Shown here one piece after another: positions 1 to 8,528 of a stretch of DNA of 64,000 nt. Each line of letters starts with the position of its first letter. Positions within the stretch are counted from its first letter, which is position 1. The notes under the pieces are model-generated. The model searched no databases. It saw only the letters and a program-made list of their open reading frames with translations, and was not told the origin of the DNA. A program made the translations under genes and the position numbers. The DNA is from Saccharothrix carnea (lineage in GTDB: Bacteria > Actinomycetota > Actinomycetes > Mycobacteriales > Pseudonocardiaceae). Location of the stretch: contig NZ_PYAX01000013.1 of the NCBI RefSeq assembly GCF_003014735.1, positions 150,147 through 214,146 of the forward strand, written 5' to 3'.

Positions 1-305
1 GTTGAGGCGCTGCCCTCCACGGGTGCGGACGGCGTGGATCAGGTGGGGGTGGGGCGGCAGGGGTGCGGAACCTGCCGCCCCGGCAGCCGGCTTCGGTTCG
101 GCGCTCTGCGCACGACGGGTCACGTGGGGGCGGCGTGATCGGGCGTGGCGAGCGGCTGGCGAACCAGAGCCGGGTGGATCAGGTGGCGGACGCGGTGTCG
201 GGCGGTCCGCCGCGGGGAGTGCGGCATCTCAAGAACCGGGTCGCCGTGCCAGTGCGGTCCCTCGCGGTCGAGAGTCGGTGTCGCGGTCGGTGGGCGAGGG
301 CGTTG
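1..305. other. Left edge, no supported gene
   Basis: All reading frames here are Arg/Gly/Ala-rich in the way expected of out-of-frame high-G+C DNA. The stretch lies just past the stop of the XRE-type regulator, whose expected C-terminal portion may once have extended into it. I see no ribosome binding site, RNA or repeat. Confidence 0.4.
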
Positions 306-1424
306 TCACGGGCGAGTTGGAACTCCAGCAACGCCCGGCAGGGCACGGGTGTCCGGCGCCACCAGCGTCCTGCCCGGCAGTAGCGGCATTGGCCGTCGGC
401 GTCGGGAACGTGCTGCGCGATCGTAGTACCGCATCCACGATGCGTCGTTGGCCGGGTTGCTGTGGGCGAAGTGGTCGTCGGCGGTGCCGACGGCGATGAG
501 CGTCTCCCGGACGCGGCCCATCTTGGCCAGCGCTCGGGCGTGGGCCGTGTGCAGCATGGCCCGCTCGGTGGCGGTGAGCCGGTCGGAGCGGACGAGGGCG
601 TGCTCGGTGAGCGTCAGGCCCTCGTCGGGCTTGCCGATCCAGATGGCCTGCCGGGCCATCGAGGAGAGGATCTTGGCGCGGAGGTGCCAGTCCTCGGCCT
701 CCTCGGCGCAGGCCAGGGCGAACTGGAACACGCGGCGGGCGTCGTCGTGGGCGTAGGCGTCGAAGGCCATGAAGGCGCAGGTGTGGGCGAGGTAGCCGAC
801 GGCGCTGTGCAGCGGGCCGTGCAGCTTGGCGGGGTAGTTGGCACCGAGCAGGTCGGCGGAGAAGCGGAGTTGGGCGAGGACGGCTTCGCGGGCCAGGCCA
901 CCGCCGTAGGTGTGGTCCCACCCGGCGAACACGCGTGCCGCGGTGTGGATCTGCTCGATCTCGGTCTGACCGACACGGGCGGGGGCCGTGGTGGGCTGGG
1001 TGCCCTCCAGCAGGGCGGCGACCGGGGCGAGCGCAAGGGTGCCGACGCCGAGGGCGGCGGTGCGCAGGAACTGCTTTCGGTCCACGGTCGCCAGCTTTAC
1101 CACCGACCGGCGGCGGTTGCTGAAGCCCAGTGCGGCGTCGCTGGATGCACCCAGGGTGACGCGCAGGGCCTCGCGGTAAAGCGCGCTCGGCCAGCGGATG
1201 TCGCCGCGTTCGAGCTTGCCGATGTAGTTGGCGTCCAGCTCCACCTTGCGTTGGTGGTGGTGCCAGACGTAGGCGTTGACCAGGTCCGCGAGTTCCTGTC
1301 GGGACAGGCACTCGTCAGGCTGGGTGGGCGAGGCGGTGCGTTCCCGCGCCTGCCGCAGCTGATCGTTCGCCGTGGGCACTGGTCCAGCCTCCCCGAGTGT
1401 GACCCGGGCCATCGTGGCACGCAT
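306..1424 (-). CDS. XRE-family helix-turn-helix regulator with abnormal C-terminus
   Basis: This is a cytoplasmic transcriptional regulator of the actinobacterial type with an N-terminal Cro/C1-like helix-turn-helix and a long helical, TPR-like C-terminal part. From the ATG at 1424 (alternative ATG 1412) it has 372 residues. The DNA-binding region is at about residues 20-90, with SRQELADLVN and NYIGKLERGD resembling recognition-helix segments. RKQFLRTAALGVGTLAL around residue 115 is the linker usual in this family. After the WMRYYDRA segment near the end, the reading frame becomes Arg/Pro-rich and stops about 100 residues earlier than family members normally do, suggesting a frameshift or truncation. 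It is divergent from the DUF4254-like gene and 1.3 kb from the lanthipeptide genes, so it may control them, but that is inference. Confidence 0.75.
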   Translation of the reverse strand: MRATMARVTLGEAGPVPTANDQLRQARERTASPTQPDECLSRQELADLVNAYVWHHHQRKVELDANYIGKLERGDIRWPSALYREALRVTLGASSDAALGFSNRRRSVVKLATVDRKQFLRTAALGVGTLALAPVAALLEGTQPTTAPARVGQTEIEQIHTAARVFAGWDHTYGGGLAREAVLAQLRFSADLLGANYPAKLHGPLHSAVGYLAHTCAFMAFDAYAHDDARRVFQFALACAEEAEDWHLRAKILSSMARQAIWIGKPDEGLTLTEHALVRSDRLTATERAMLHTAHARALAKMGRVRETLIAVGTADDHFAHSNPANDASWMRYYDRAARSRRRRPMPLLPGRTLVAPDTRALPGVAGVPTRP

Positions 1425-1453
1425 CGTGATCGGACGGGTACTGCTCCCCGGAA

Positions 1454-1486
1454 GGGGAGGATTGCAACCCTCCCCGAATCCTCCCC
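1454..1486. promoter_or_regulatory. Inverted repeat in divergent promoter region, possible operator
   Basis: GGGGAGGATT at 1454-1463 is perfectly mirrored by AATCCTCCCC at 1477-1486. It lies between the divergent XRE regulator (start 1424) and the gene starting at 1545. A TTGACA box follows directly at 1487-1492, although I find no convincing -10 element at normal spacing. Position and symmetry fit an operator for the adjacent helix-turn-helix protein; binding is inferred, not shown. Confidence 0.4.
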
Positions 1487-1544
1487 TTGACATCCTCCGT
1501 TCCCGGTGCCCGCAACGGTGCTGACAGCGGGCACGGTTGGTGGC

Positions 1545-2096
1545 ATGACGGAGACCCCGCTTGAGCAGGGCAAGACGATGAACGCTGCCGGCGTCATCCC
1601 GCGCGCCTCGCTGGTGGTCCGAGCCTTCAACGGTCCCCGCGAGGTCGACGGCGGTCACCCGGTGCTCGCCGTGGTGGCGGACTTGGGAGCTGAGCACCGG
1701 GCGCGTACCGAGGCTCAGCGGATCGTCAGCGACCCGTGCAGGGATGACCATGCGATCGCCGCAGCTCTCCGCGCTCTCCACGACCACGACGTCACCCGAT
1801 CGAGGCTCGCCGAGCAGATCGACGTCTGGGCGACCGGGCAGTTCGGCGAGTCCGGCGCGCGGCTACTGCACACCGAACGTCTCGGGCAGTTGGTCGACCG
1901 GCTGGCCGCACTGTGGGCGTGGTCCCGGCTGTTGGCCGAGGATGACGACCCGGCCGCACGCGATCCGGCGAAGCTGGTGCTGCATCGGCTGGGCGAACTG
2001 TGCATCGGCTACGACGACCTGGTGACCGATCTGTTGAGCGGTCGGCGGCGGCTGCCGGTCTACCAGGCGCTCACTGGTCATGACGTGGCCGCGTGA
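1545..2096 (+). CDS. DUF4254-like small helical protein
   Basis: A 183-residue cytoplasmic protein of unknown function with no signal peptide or membrane segment. The section with LHDHDVTRSRLAEQID, then LLHTERLGQLVDRLAALW, then GELCIGYDDLVTDLL resembles the DUF4254 pattern (an ID..I motif, a (S/H)TE...DRL motif and a C-terminal helical pair); this assignment is by eye and moderate. The ATG at 1545 was chosen over an upstream GTG at 1506; a third candidate ATG at 1578 has a better purine-rich stretch (GAGCAGGGCAAG) before it. Two tiny ORFs follow almost without gap (2100 and 2394), suggesting one transcript running toward the lanthipeptide precursor. Confidence 0.6.
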   Translation: MTETPLEQGKTMNAAGVIPRASLVVRAFNGPREVDGGHPVLAVVADLGAEHRARTEAQRIVSDPCRDDHAIAAALRALHDHDVTRSRLAEQIDVWATGQFGESGARLLHTERLGQLVDRLAALWAWSRLLAEDDDPAARDPAKLVLHRLGELCIGYDDLVTDLLSGRRRLPVYQALTGHDVAA

Positions 2097-2099
2097 GGC

Positions 2100-2401
2100 A
2101 TGGACGGGACACGCGGTGTCGTTGCCGTCGTCGTGGCGACCGACAGCCCCGTTGGCCGTATCGCAACGGCCATCGACGACCTCACCGCTCACCTGCCGAC
2201 CGCCGCGGCCCGCAGTCCTCCTGTTCTGTCTGCTCAGCCCGGTCGTGGCCGTGCCCTCCGTTCCACGACGCGGCGCATCGGGTGATCGCTGCAGGCGTCC
2301 GGCTCGCTGACTTGGTGCCGGTCGACCTCCACGTGCGGCTGTGGCCGCCGACTGCTTCGCAGCAAGCCCGCTGGTTCAACGAGGAGAACCCCGATGTCTG
2401 A
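2100..2401 (+). pseudogene. Small protein gene with an apparent frame change
   Basis: The ATG at 2100 lies 3 nt after the previous stop. The first about 35 codons (with VVAVVVATDSPVGRIATAID) look protein-like in one frame, which then ends at 2285 in Arg-rich sequence. From about 2205 a second frame becomes protein-like: a cluster of cysteines (CSVCSARSWPC), then FHDAAHRVIAAGVRLADLVP and DLHVRLWPP, ending at 2401. The two halves join only through a one-base shift. I recall similar Cys-containing small proteins ending in a DLxxRLWPP-type motif in actinomycetes, but I cannot name the family. It is either a broken gene or a sequencing indel. Confidence 0.4.
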
Positions 2402-2495
2402 AACGCAGGTCACCGTTGGCGGCGCTCCAACTGGCGTCGAATACGGAGATCAACATGCGCGGCGTGGACCACCGCCCAACGCAGCCGGTAGCTGA
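2394..2495 (+). CDS. 33-residue ORF overlapping the upstream frame
   Basis: A GAGGAG Shine-Dalgarno sequence at 2381-2386 lies 7 nt before an ATG at 2394, which opens a 33-codon frame beginning MSETQVTVGGAPTGVEYGD and ending at 2495. The start codon lies inside the last codons of the preceding frame (stop at 2399-2401), a typical arrangement for translational coupling. The peptide is hydrophilic, lacks cysteine and has no recognisable domain. It is either a genuine short peptide or the N-terminal remnant of a longer gene. Confidence 0.4.
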   Translation: MSETQVTVGGAPTGVEYGDQHARRGPPPNAAGS

Positions 2496-2708
2496 CGGGC
2501 CTCCCACGACCGCGAACGGTCGGCACGCGGCAGCTGGCCGGCGGTCGCCCGTCGCCCTGCCGAGGGCCACATGAGCGTGGACGCGTCGACCTTGACTCGG
2601 CGCGTCCACGCTCCGATCCGCAAGCCACCGCTCACCAAGAAATGACGGTCCGGTCATCCGTGAGCCGTCACACCGATTTCCACATCCGCACAACCTTTGG
2701 AGCACATG

Positions 2709-2891
2709 ATGACGGCACTGGCTCTCGTCCTCCCGATCGACACCGCGGTGACCGGCGCGGCGAACCTGGACCCCGAGTTCGACTTGGACCTGCGGGTGTC
2801 CACCGACGCGTTGCCCGCCGGCGTCGGCAGGTGCGCGACCGACGACGGGTGCGACCCGACCTGCGCCTCGTCCTGCATCAGCAACGCATGA
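2709..2891 (+). CDS. lanA: FxLD-family class I lanthipeptide precursor
   Basis: A 60-residue precursor peptide. The leader (about residues 1-30) carries FDLD at residues 24-27, the signature of the FxLD lanthipeptide family. The C-terminal core holds Cys42, Cys48, Cys52 and Cys56 plus Thr44, Thr51, Ser54, Ser55 and Ser58 as possible dehydration sites, so up to four thioether rings are possible. GGAG at 2699-2702 is 6 nt from ATG 2709; an ATG at 2706 and a TTG at 2697 are in frame but too close to or upstream of it. The gene is followed by LanB, LanC and an FxLD-type methyltransferase, which is the expected operon. The ring pattern and the leader cleavage site cannot be read from sequence. Confidence 0.85.
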   Translation: MTALALVLPIDTAVTGAANLDPEFDLDLRVSTDALPAGVGRCATDDGCDPTCASSCISNA

Positions 2892-2955
2892 GTTGAGTCG
2901 TCGCGGTCGGGCTGGGCACGGGTTCCCCGGCTCGACCGCCGCCTTGGAGGGCCAA

Positions 2956-5900
2956 ATGCCCACTTCGAACACAACCCCGCTCTACCGGAACCAAGGGGTT
3001 GGCCTGCTGCGCGCGGCGGCGATCCCGTTGCACGAGGTGCCGTTGCGGTGGCCCAACCTGGTCGACACCGAGATGTGCAAATCGTGGCTGAGTGAAATCT
3101 GGTCACGACCGGACGTGGCCGAGGCAATCGGTGCCGCCAGTCCTGGGCTGGCGACGCGGGTTCAAGGCTTGCGCGAAAACCCCGCCGCTACGAGCAAGCA
3201 GGTGCGCCGCGCCACCCTGGCTACGGTTCGATATTTGCTGCGCGCGGTCAGCCGGCACACGCCGTTCGGGCTGTTCGCAGGCGTGGCACCGGTCGCGCTG
3301 CTCGACGCGTCGTCCAGCGGCGTGAAGACGCGTTGGGGAGGCGCTCACCGCGTGATCGCGCGTGTCGACACAAGCTGGCTGGCCGACGTGATCGACCAGC
3401 TCGAAGCGCGACCCGAGCTGGTGAAGCGCCTGGACGTGGTGTTCACCGATCTCGCCGCCGAACGCGGTCTTCGGTTGGAAGCACCGCATGGGCCTGCCAA
3501 GACCAGCATTCGCCGCACCCGTGTCGTCGACGTGGTCCGTGAGGCTGCCTCCATGCCGATCAGCTTCGGCGAACTCGTCACCACGGTGCTCACCGCCTTT
3601 CCGCAGGCCGATCCCGCTGCGGTCAACGACATTCTTGTCCCGCTGATCCACAAAGGACTGATCATAACGTGCCTACGCGCCCCGATGACGATCACCGATC
3701 CACTGGAGCACTTGGTTGGCCGCCTGAGGGGAGCACGAGCTGACACCCTGGCCGAGACCGCACCCGTGCTGCGTGAGCTGGAAGCGATCCACTCCGAACT
3801 CGTTCGGCACAACCAGGCGGGTGCCACACGTGCAGCGCAGGTGTCCATGCGGGTGAAACTCAGCAGCCGCATGAGGACGATCTCCTTAGCCGGGCGAGTT
3901 CCCTTGGGGCTCGACCTGCGACTGGACGTCGGAACAGCCCTGCCTGAACTGGTGGTCAACGAGATTGAGCGCGCCGCCGACGTCCTGGTACGGCTGAGCA
4001 ACCAGCCAACTGGGCAGGCCGTGTGGCACGAGTACTACACCGCGTTCTGCGCTCGCTACGGGACCGGAACCCTGGTGCCGCTGGCCGACGTGGTCGATCC
4101 GGACGCCGGGCTCGGCTTCCCCGCCGGCTACCTCGGTAGCCCACACCCGATGCCAGCGGACTCGGGATCACCACGCCACGAGACGCTCTTGACGTTGGCT
4201 TGGAACGCGGTCGTCGACCGCGCCGACGAGGTGGTCCTCACCGACGAGATGATCGACGCGCTGACCGTGGGAGGCAGCTCTGCGCAACGCCGCATCCCGC
4301 CGCATGTCGAACTCGCCGCCCGCATCCAGGCCACCGGTCCGGACGCGCTCCAGCGCGGCGACTACACGTTCACCGTGGCACCAGGCCGCTCGGCTGGGAC
4401 GTTCACCTCCCGATTCACCGGTGTGATCGACGGCTCCGAGCTGAGGACGACGTACGCCGCCATGCCGACCGCTGTGGAGGGTGCCCTACCGGTGCAGCTC
4501 TCGTTCCGGCCGGTCTTCCCGAACGCCGAGAACGTGTCGCGCGTCCCGACCTACCTGCCGCACGTGCTCCCGCTCGGCGAACACGGCGGGAGCGGCCAGT
4601 CCGCGGTCGTGAGACTGGACGACCTCGCTGTGACCGCCACCCACCACGGCCTCCACCTGGTCAGCCGGTCGCGGAACGAGGTGGTCGAACCGCAGGTGTT
4701 CCACGCGCTGGCGCTGGACAAGCAGGCCCCACCGCTGGCGCGGTTCCTGGCCCACCTGCCTCGTGCGCTGACCGCGGCGTGGCACGAGTTCGACTGGGGA
4801 CCGCACGCGGGCCGGCTGCCGTTCCTGCCCAGGGTGCGCTACCGCCATGCCGTGCTTAGCCCAGCGCGCTGGCGCCTGGGCACGACGGACCTGCCCAGGA
4901 CCACCGACAGCGACCAGTGGAGGACGGCGCTCGAACACTGGCGGCTTCGATTGCGCTGCCCCAGCACAGTGGAGCTGCGCGACGGTGACCGCTCGCTGCG
5001 GCTCACCCTGGACGAGCCGGTGCACGCCGAGGTGCTCCGCACCCACCTGGCCCGCCACGGGCAGGCGATCCTGGGCGAGGTCGCCGACCAGACCATGCTC
5101 GGCTGGGCGGGCGGCCACGTCCACGAGATCGCTGTGCCACTGGCCTCCACGCGACCACCGACACCTTCCCCGCACGTCACCGCCTTGCCACTCGTGACCA
5201 ACAGCAATCACGGGCATCTCCCCGGCACAGCGGACTGGCTGTACGCCAAGCTCTACACCCATCCCGACCGAGTGAACGAGATCGTCGCCCACCGGTTGCC
5301 ACAGCTCCTCGAAACGACCGGATCGGCAGCACACGCCTGGTACATCCGCTACCGCAGCCCGCAGGAGAACGACCACCTGCGGCTACGCCTGCGCACCTCC
5401 AGTCGGGAAGAACACCTGCGTGCCGTGGCTGCGGTCGGTGAGTGGGCTCAGCAACTCCGCCACGACGGCTTCGTCTCGCGCCTCGTCCTGGACACCTACT
5501 TCCCCGAGACAGGTCGTTACGGGCCCGGCCCGGCGATGGAAGCGGCCGAGGAGGTGTTCATCGCCGACTCGACCGCGGTCTCCAGCCAACTGCGGCAACT
5601 GCCTGACGCCGTCGTCGCTCCCACCGTCTTGGCCGCAATCGGCATGATCGCCATCGCAGACGGTTTCCTCGACAGCCGTGAACGGGCTCTGCGCTGGCTG
5701 CTCGACCGTCCTGCGCCGGGCACTGCGGACCGTCACCACACGGCGAGTGTGATCCGCTTGGTCTTGGCCGAGAACCTTCGCGAACTGCCGGGTTGGACGG
5801 ATGAGCTGACTCAGGCGTGGAAGGCCCGAGCTGCTGCCCTCGCTGCCTATCGCAAGCAGTTGTCCGCTGAGATCGACGCCGACGCGGTGCTGGAGTCGTT

Positions 5901-6012
5901 GCTGCACATGCACCACAACCGGGTTCTCGGCGTTGATCGAGTGAGCGAGGCATCCTGCCGCCGCATGGCCCGCCAAGCCGCCGTGGCTTGGCACGCCCGA
6001 GGTGTTCGGTGA
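2956..6012 (+). CDS. lanB: Lantibiotic dehydratase LanB (full length)
   Basis: A 1018-residue cytoplasmic dehydratase that in this family glutamylates Ser/Thr of the precursor using Glu-tRNA and then eliminates glutamate to give Dha/Dhb. The N-terminal Lant_dehydr_N domain contains the family's RHTPFGLFAG motif at about residues 100-109. The elimination (SpaB_C/Lant_dehydr_C) domain begins near residue 755 with GTADWLYAKLYTHP and continues with WYIRYRSPQENDHLRLRLR. The two domains are fused in one protein, as in classical class I systems rather than split LanB types. ATG 2956 was chosen because GGAGGG lies just upstream; an in-frame TTG at 2893 would add 21 unlikely residues. The stop overlaps the lanC start (GTGA), indicating coupled translation. 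Confidence 0.93.
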   Translation: MPTSNTTPLYRNQGVGLLRAAAIPLHEVPLRWPNLVDTEMCKSWLSEIWSRPDVAEAIGAASPGLATRVQGLRENPAATSKQVRRATLATVRYLLRAVSRHTPFGLFAGVAPVALLDASSSGVKTRWGGAHRVIARVDTSWLADVIDQLEARPELVKRLDVVFTDLAAERGLRLEAPHGPAKTSIRRTRVVDVVREAASMPISFGELVTTVLTAFPQADPAAVNDILVPLIHKGLIITCLRAPMTITDPLEHLVGRLRGARADTLAETAPVLRELEAIHSELVRHNQAGATRAAQVSMRVKLSSRMRTISLAGRVPLGLDLRLDVGTALPELVVNEIERAADVLVRLSNQPTGQAVWHEYYTAFCARYGTGTLVPLADVVDPDAGLGFPAGYLGSPHPMPADSGSPRHETLLTLAWNAVVDRADEVVLTDEMIDALTVGGSSAQRRIPPHVELAARIQATGPDALQRGDYTFTVAPGRSAGTFTSRFTGVIDGSELRTTYAAMPTAVEGALPVQLSFRPVFPNAENVSRVPTYLPHVLPLGEHGGSGQSAVVRLDDLAVTATHHGLHLVSRSRNEVVEPQVFHALALDKQAPPLARFLAHLPRALTAAWHEFDWGPHAGRLPFLPRVRYRHAVLSPARWRLGTTDLPRTTDSDQWRTALEHWRLRLRCPSTVELRDGDRSLRLTLDEPVHAEVLRTHLARHGQAILGEVADQTMLGWAGGHVHEIAVPLASTRPPTPSPHVTALPLVTNSNHGHLPGTADWLYAKLYTHPDRVNEIVAHRLPQLLETTGSAAHAWYIRYRSPQENDHLRLRLRTSSREEHLRAVAAVGEWAQQLRHDGFVSRLVLDTYFPETGRYGPGPAMEAAEEVFIADSTAVSSQLRQLPDAVVAPTVLAAIGMIAIADGFLDSRERALRWLLDRPAPGTADRHHTASVIRLVLAENLRELPGWTDELTQAWKARAAALAAYRKQLSAEIDADAVLESLLHMHHNRVLGVDRVSEASCRRMARQAAVAWHARGVR

Positions 6013-7181
6013 TCGCTTTGACCGATACCTCGCTGCTGGCCGCGCAGCCACGTTGGGGACAGGACTTGAGCAGGGGCGCGGCGGGAATCGCCCTGCTGCA
6101 CCTGGAGAACGGTCGGTGGGACACCGCTCAGCCGTGGCTGCGCATGATGACCGAGCAGCCCGTCACCGCTGATCCCGCCGCCTGCGGCTTGTACCGAGGA
6201 GCACCGGCAGTCGCCTTCACCCTGCACGCGGCTCGTTGGTCGGTAGGGAGACCGATCTTTCCGACTGCACTGCAAACCCTCGATGAGCACATCAGGACCC
6301 TCACGCAGCAGCGCCTCTCCGTCGCTCATGACCGCATAGATCGTTGCGAGCTTGCCGAGGTCCGCGAGTTCGACCTGATCAGCGGTCTGACCGGGATCGG
6401 CGCGTATCTCCTGCACGCCCACGGCGACACCGATCTGCTGTGCCAGGTATTGGCCTACCTCGTTCGGCTGACTGAACCCGTGGTCGTCGACGGCGAGGAG
6501 ATGCCTGGCTGGTGGAGCGGCAACGGGCCAGGTGAGCACCGAGAAGACCGCTGGTTGGGTGGGTACGGCAACCTGGGCATCGCCCACGGCATCACCGGCC
6601 CACTCGCCTTGCTGGCCATCACCGCGCGACGCGGCACCGCGGTCTCCGGTCAATTCGAGGCGGTGGAGCGGATCTGTACCTGGCTCGACGACCTGCGCCA
6701 AGGCTCGATGGACAACCCGTGGTGGCCTGGCATCGTGTCCCGCGCCGAACACCGGGATCGCACCGTTCGCCAGCGCGGTCCACAGCGCCCGTCCTGGTGC
6801 TACGGCACGCCGGGCATCGCCCGTGCCCAACAGTTGGCCGCCCTCGCCCTGGAGGATCAGGCTCGCCAACGCACCGCTGAACAGGCCCTCGTAGGTTGCG
6901 TGAACGACGAACACCAGCTCGCGCAGCTGCACGACGCCTCGCTGTGCCACGGCTGGGCTGGACTCCTGCACGCGGCGTGGCGGATGGCCGCGGACGCCAC
7001 CGACGATCGCTTGGCCGCCAGCCTGCCCGCGCTGCGCACCCGCCTGCAGAACCACCTCGACCACCACGGTCCGCCGACCGCACCTGGCCTGTTGGAAGGC
7101 ATTACCGGAGTTCTCCTGGCTGGCCGAGTCGGCACTGGACCAGTCACCCGATGGGATGCCTGCCTGCTGCTCAACGGTTGA
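6009..7181 (+). CDS. lanC: Lanthionine cyclase LanC
   Basis: A 390-residue zinc enzyme that adds cysteine thiols of the precursor to dehydrated residues, forming (methyl)lanthionine rings. The three zinc ligands are visible: Cys264 in WCYGTPGIA and Cys313-His314 in LCHGWAG. The start is a GTG at 6009 overlapping the lanB stop, consistent with translational coupling. The length is a little short of stand-alone cyclases of about 400-420 residues but covers the whole alpha/alpha-barrel. It should act in a complex with LanB on the precursor encoded at 2709. No lanthipeptide transporter or leader protease gene is seen in the window. Confidence 0.92.
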   Translation: MIALTDTSLLAAQPRWGQDLSRGAAGIALLHLENGRWDTAQPWLRMMTEQPVTADPAACGLYRGAPAVAFTLHAARWSVGRPIFPTALQTLDEHIRTLTQQRLSVAHDRIDRCELAEVREFDLISGLTGIGAYLLHAHGDTDLLCQVLAYLVRLTEPVVVDGEEMPGWWSGNGPGEHREDRWLGGYGNLGIAHGITGPLALLAITARRGTAVSGQFEAVERICTWLDDLRQGSMDNPWWPGIVSRAEHRDRTVRQRGPQRPSWCYGTPGIARAQQLAALALEDQARQRTAEQALVGCVNDEHQLAQLHDASLCHGWAGLLHAAWRMAADATDDRLAASLPALRTRLQNHLDHHGPPTAPGLLEGITGVLLAGRVGTGPVTRWDACLLLNG

Positions 7182-7253
7182 CACCCGCTGCAACCCCGCG
7201 CCGTGCCCGGCGCACGCCGCTACCATCCGCCCGCCCGCACTGAGAAGGAACTG

Positions 7254-8453
7254 ATGAACACCACCACCGACTCCTCGCCCGAGGCCCTGCGCGCCGCGAT
7301 GGTCGACCGCATCAAGGCCGCTGGCCACGCCCGCACCGCTGCGGTGGAGCAGGCCCTGCGCGAGGTTCCCCGGCACCGTTTCGTGCCCGGCGCGCAGCTC
7401 ACCGATGCCTACGCGAACCAGGCCGTGATCACCAAGCGCGCCGCCGACGGCGCCGCCCTGAGCTGCGCGTCGGTGCCCACGGTGGTCGCGATGATGCTCG
7501 ACCAGCTCGACGTCCAGCCCGGCCACCGCATCCTGGAGATCGGCGCCGGTACCGGTTACAACGCCGCCCTGCTCGCCACGCTGACCGGCCGGACCGGTCA
7601 CGTCACCACCGTCGACATCGACCCAGAGGTCACCGCAGGTGCCCGCGCGGGCCTGGACGTCACCGGCTTCGCCGACGTGGAGGTGATCACCGCCGACGGC
7701 TCCCTCGGGGCACCCGACAACGCACCCTACGACCGGATCATCGTCACCGTCGGGGCGTTCGACATCGCGCCCGCATGGCGCGAACAGCTGGCTCCCGGTG
7801 GTCGCCTGGTCGTCCCCCTGCGCTGGCGCGGCCAGACGCGCAGCGTCGCCTTCGTCCGCGACGACGACCTGCTGCGGTCGGACTCGGTCAAACTGTGCGG
7901 CTTCGTGCCCATGATCGGCCAGGACAGCGAGCGCTCAACCCATCTCGACGACGACAAGCAGGTCACCCTGTACTGGGACGCAGACCAGGACATCGACCCC
8001 GAGCTCCTCCACGGCGTCTTGAGCACGCCGAAGACCGAGGTCTGGTCCGAGGTCACGGTGGGCGGTTCAGAGCCCTTCGACGGCGTCTGGCTCCGCATGA
8101 CCGCCACCGAACCAGCCACTTGCCGCATCGCCGCAGACCAAGTCGCAGTCGAAAGCGGGCTGTGCACTCCCGCCATCCCCAGCCGCAGCCCCGCTCTCGC
8201 GGAGGGCGACTCCTTGGCCTACTTCACCTACCGCCGCGTGGATCCGGATCAGAGCGGCGGCGCCCATGCCGAACTCGGTGCGATCGGCCACGGTCAAGCT
8301 GGGGAACGCCTCGCACGGAAGCTGACTGATCAAATCCGCGCGTGGGGCAGCAATCGCACTGGCGAGCCGGTCGTGATCGCCTACTCCGCTGAGCACCCCG
8401 TAGAAGGCCTTATCATCACCAAGCGGTGGACTGGATTGATCATCGAATCCTGA
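7254..8453 (+). CDS. FxLD-system protein methyltransferase (PIMT-like)
   Basis: A 399-residue S-adenosylmethionine-dependent methyltransferase resembling protein L-isoaspartyl O-methyltransferases. The SAM-binding motif LEIGAGTGYNAALLA is at about residues 93-107, preceded by the PIMT-like REVPRHRFVP and ALSCASVPTVVAMML segments. A C-terminal extension of about 180 residues is characteristic of the form found beside FxLD lanthipeptides. By analogy with other lanthipeptide-associated PIMT homologues it may methylate an Asp of the modified peptide, possibly giving succinimide or isoaspartate; the core contains Asp46, Asp47 and Asp50 as possible targets (inference). GAGAAGGAA lies 4 nt before ATG 7254. 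It is the last gene of the operon, 72 nt after lanC. Confidence 0.88.
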   Translation: MNTTTDSSPEALRAAMVDRIKAAGHARTAAVEQALREVPRHRFVPGAQLTDAYANQAVITKRAADGAALSCASVPTVVAMMLDQLDVQPGHRILEIGAGTGYNAALLATLTGRTGHVTTVDIDPEVTAGARAGLDVTGFADVEVITADGSLGAPDNAPYDRIIVTVGAFDIAPAWREQLAPGGRLVVPLRWRGQTRSVAFVRDDDLLRSDSVKLCGFVPMIGQDSERSTHLDDDKQVTLYWDADQDIDPELLHGVLSTPKTEVWSEVTVGGSEPFDGVWLRMTATEPATCRIAADQVAVESGLCTPAIPSRSPALAEGDSLAYFTYRRVDPDQSGGAHAELGAIGHGQAGERLARKLTDQIRAWGSNRTGEPVVIAYSAEHPVEGLIITKRWTGLIIES

Positions 8454-8482
8454 ATTCGCGGACTCGTCAATGCCGACGATAC

Positions 8483-8520
8483 GCCCGCAGACTGCAGCGG
8501 CCCGGGCTGCATCTGCGGGC
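8483..8520. terminator. Hairpin between convergent genes
   Basis: GCCCGCAGACTGCAG is mirrored by CTGCATCTGCGGGC with one unpaired base and a loop of nine bases. It lies between the stop of the methyltransferase (8453) and the stop of the convergent STAND gene (8529), so it can serve both directions. There is no long T-tract. Confidence 0.6.
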
Positions 8521-8528
8521 ATGAAGCC

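Noticed and set aside
2376..2972. 198-codon minus-strand frame across the lanthipeptide precursor region
   Set aside because: No start signal or family resemblance, and it conflicts with the precursor gene and the lanB ribosome binding site.
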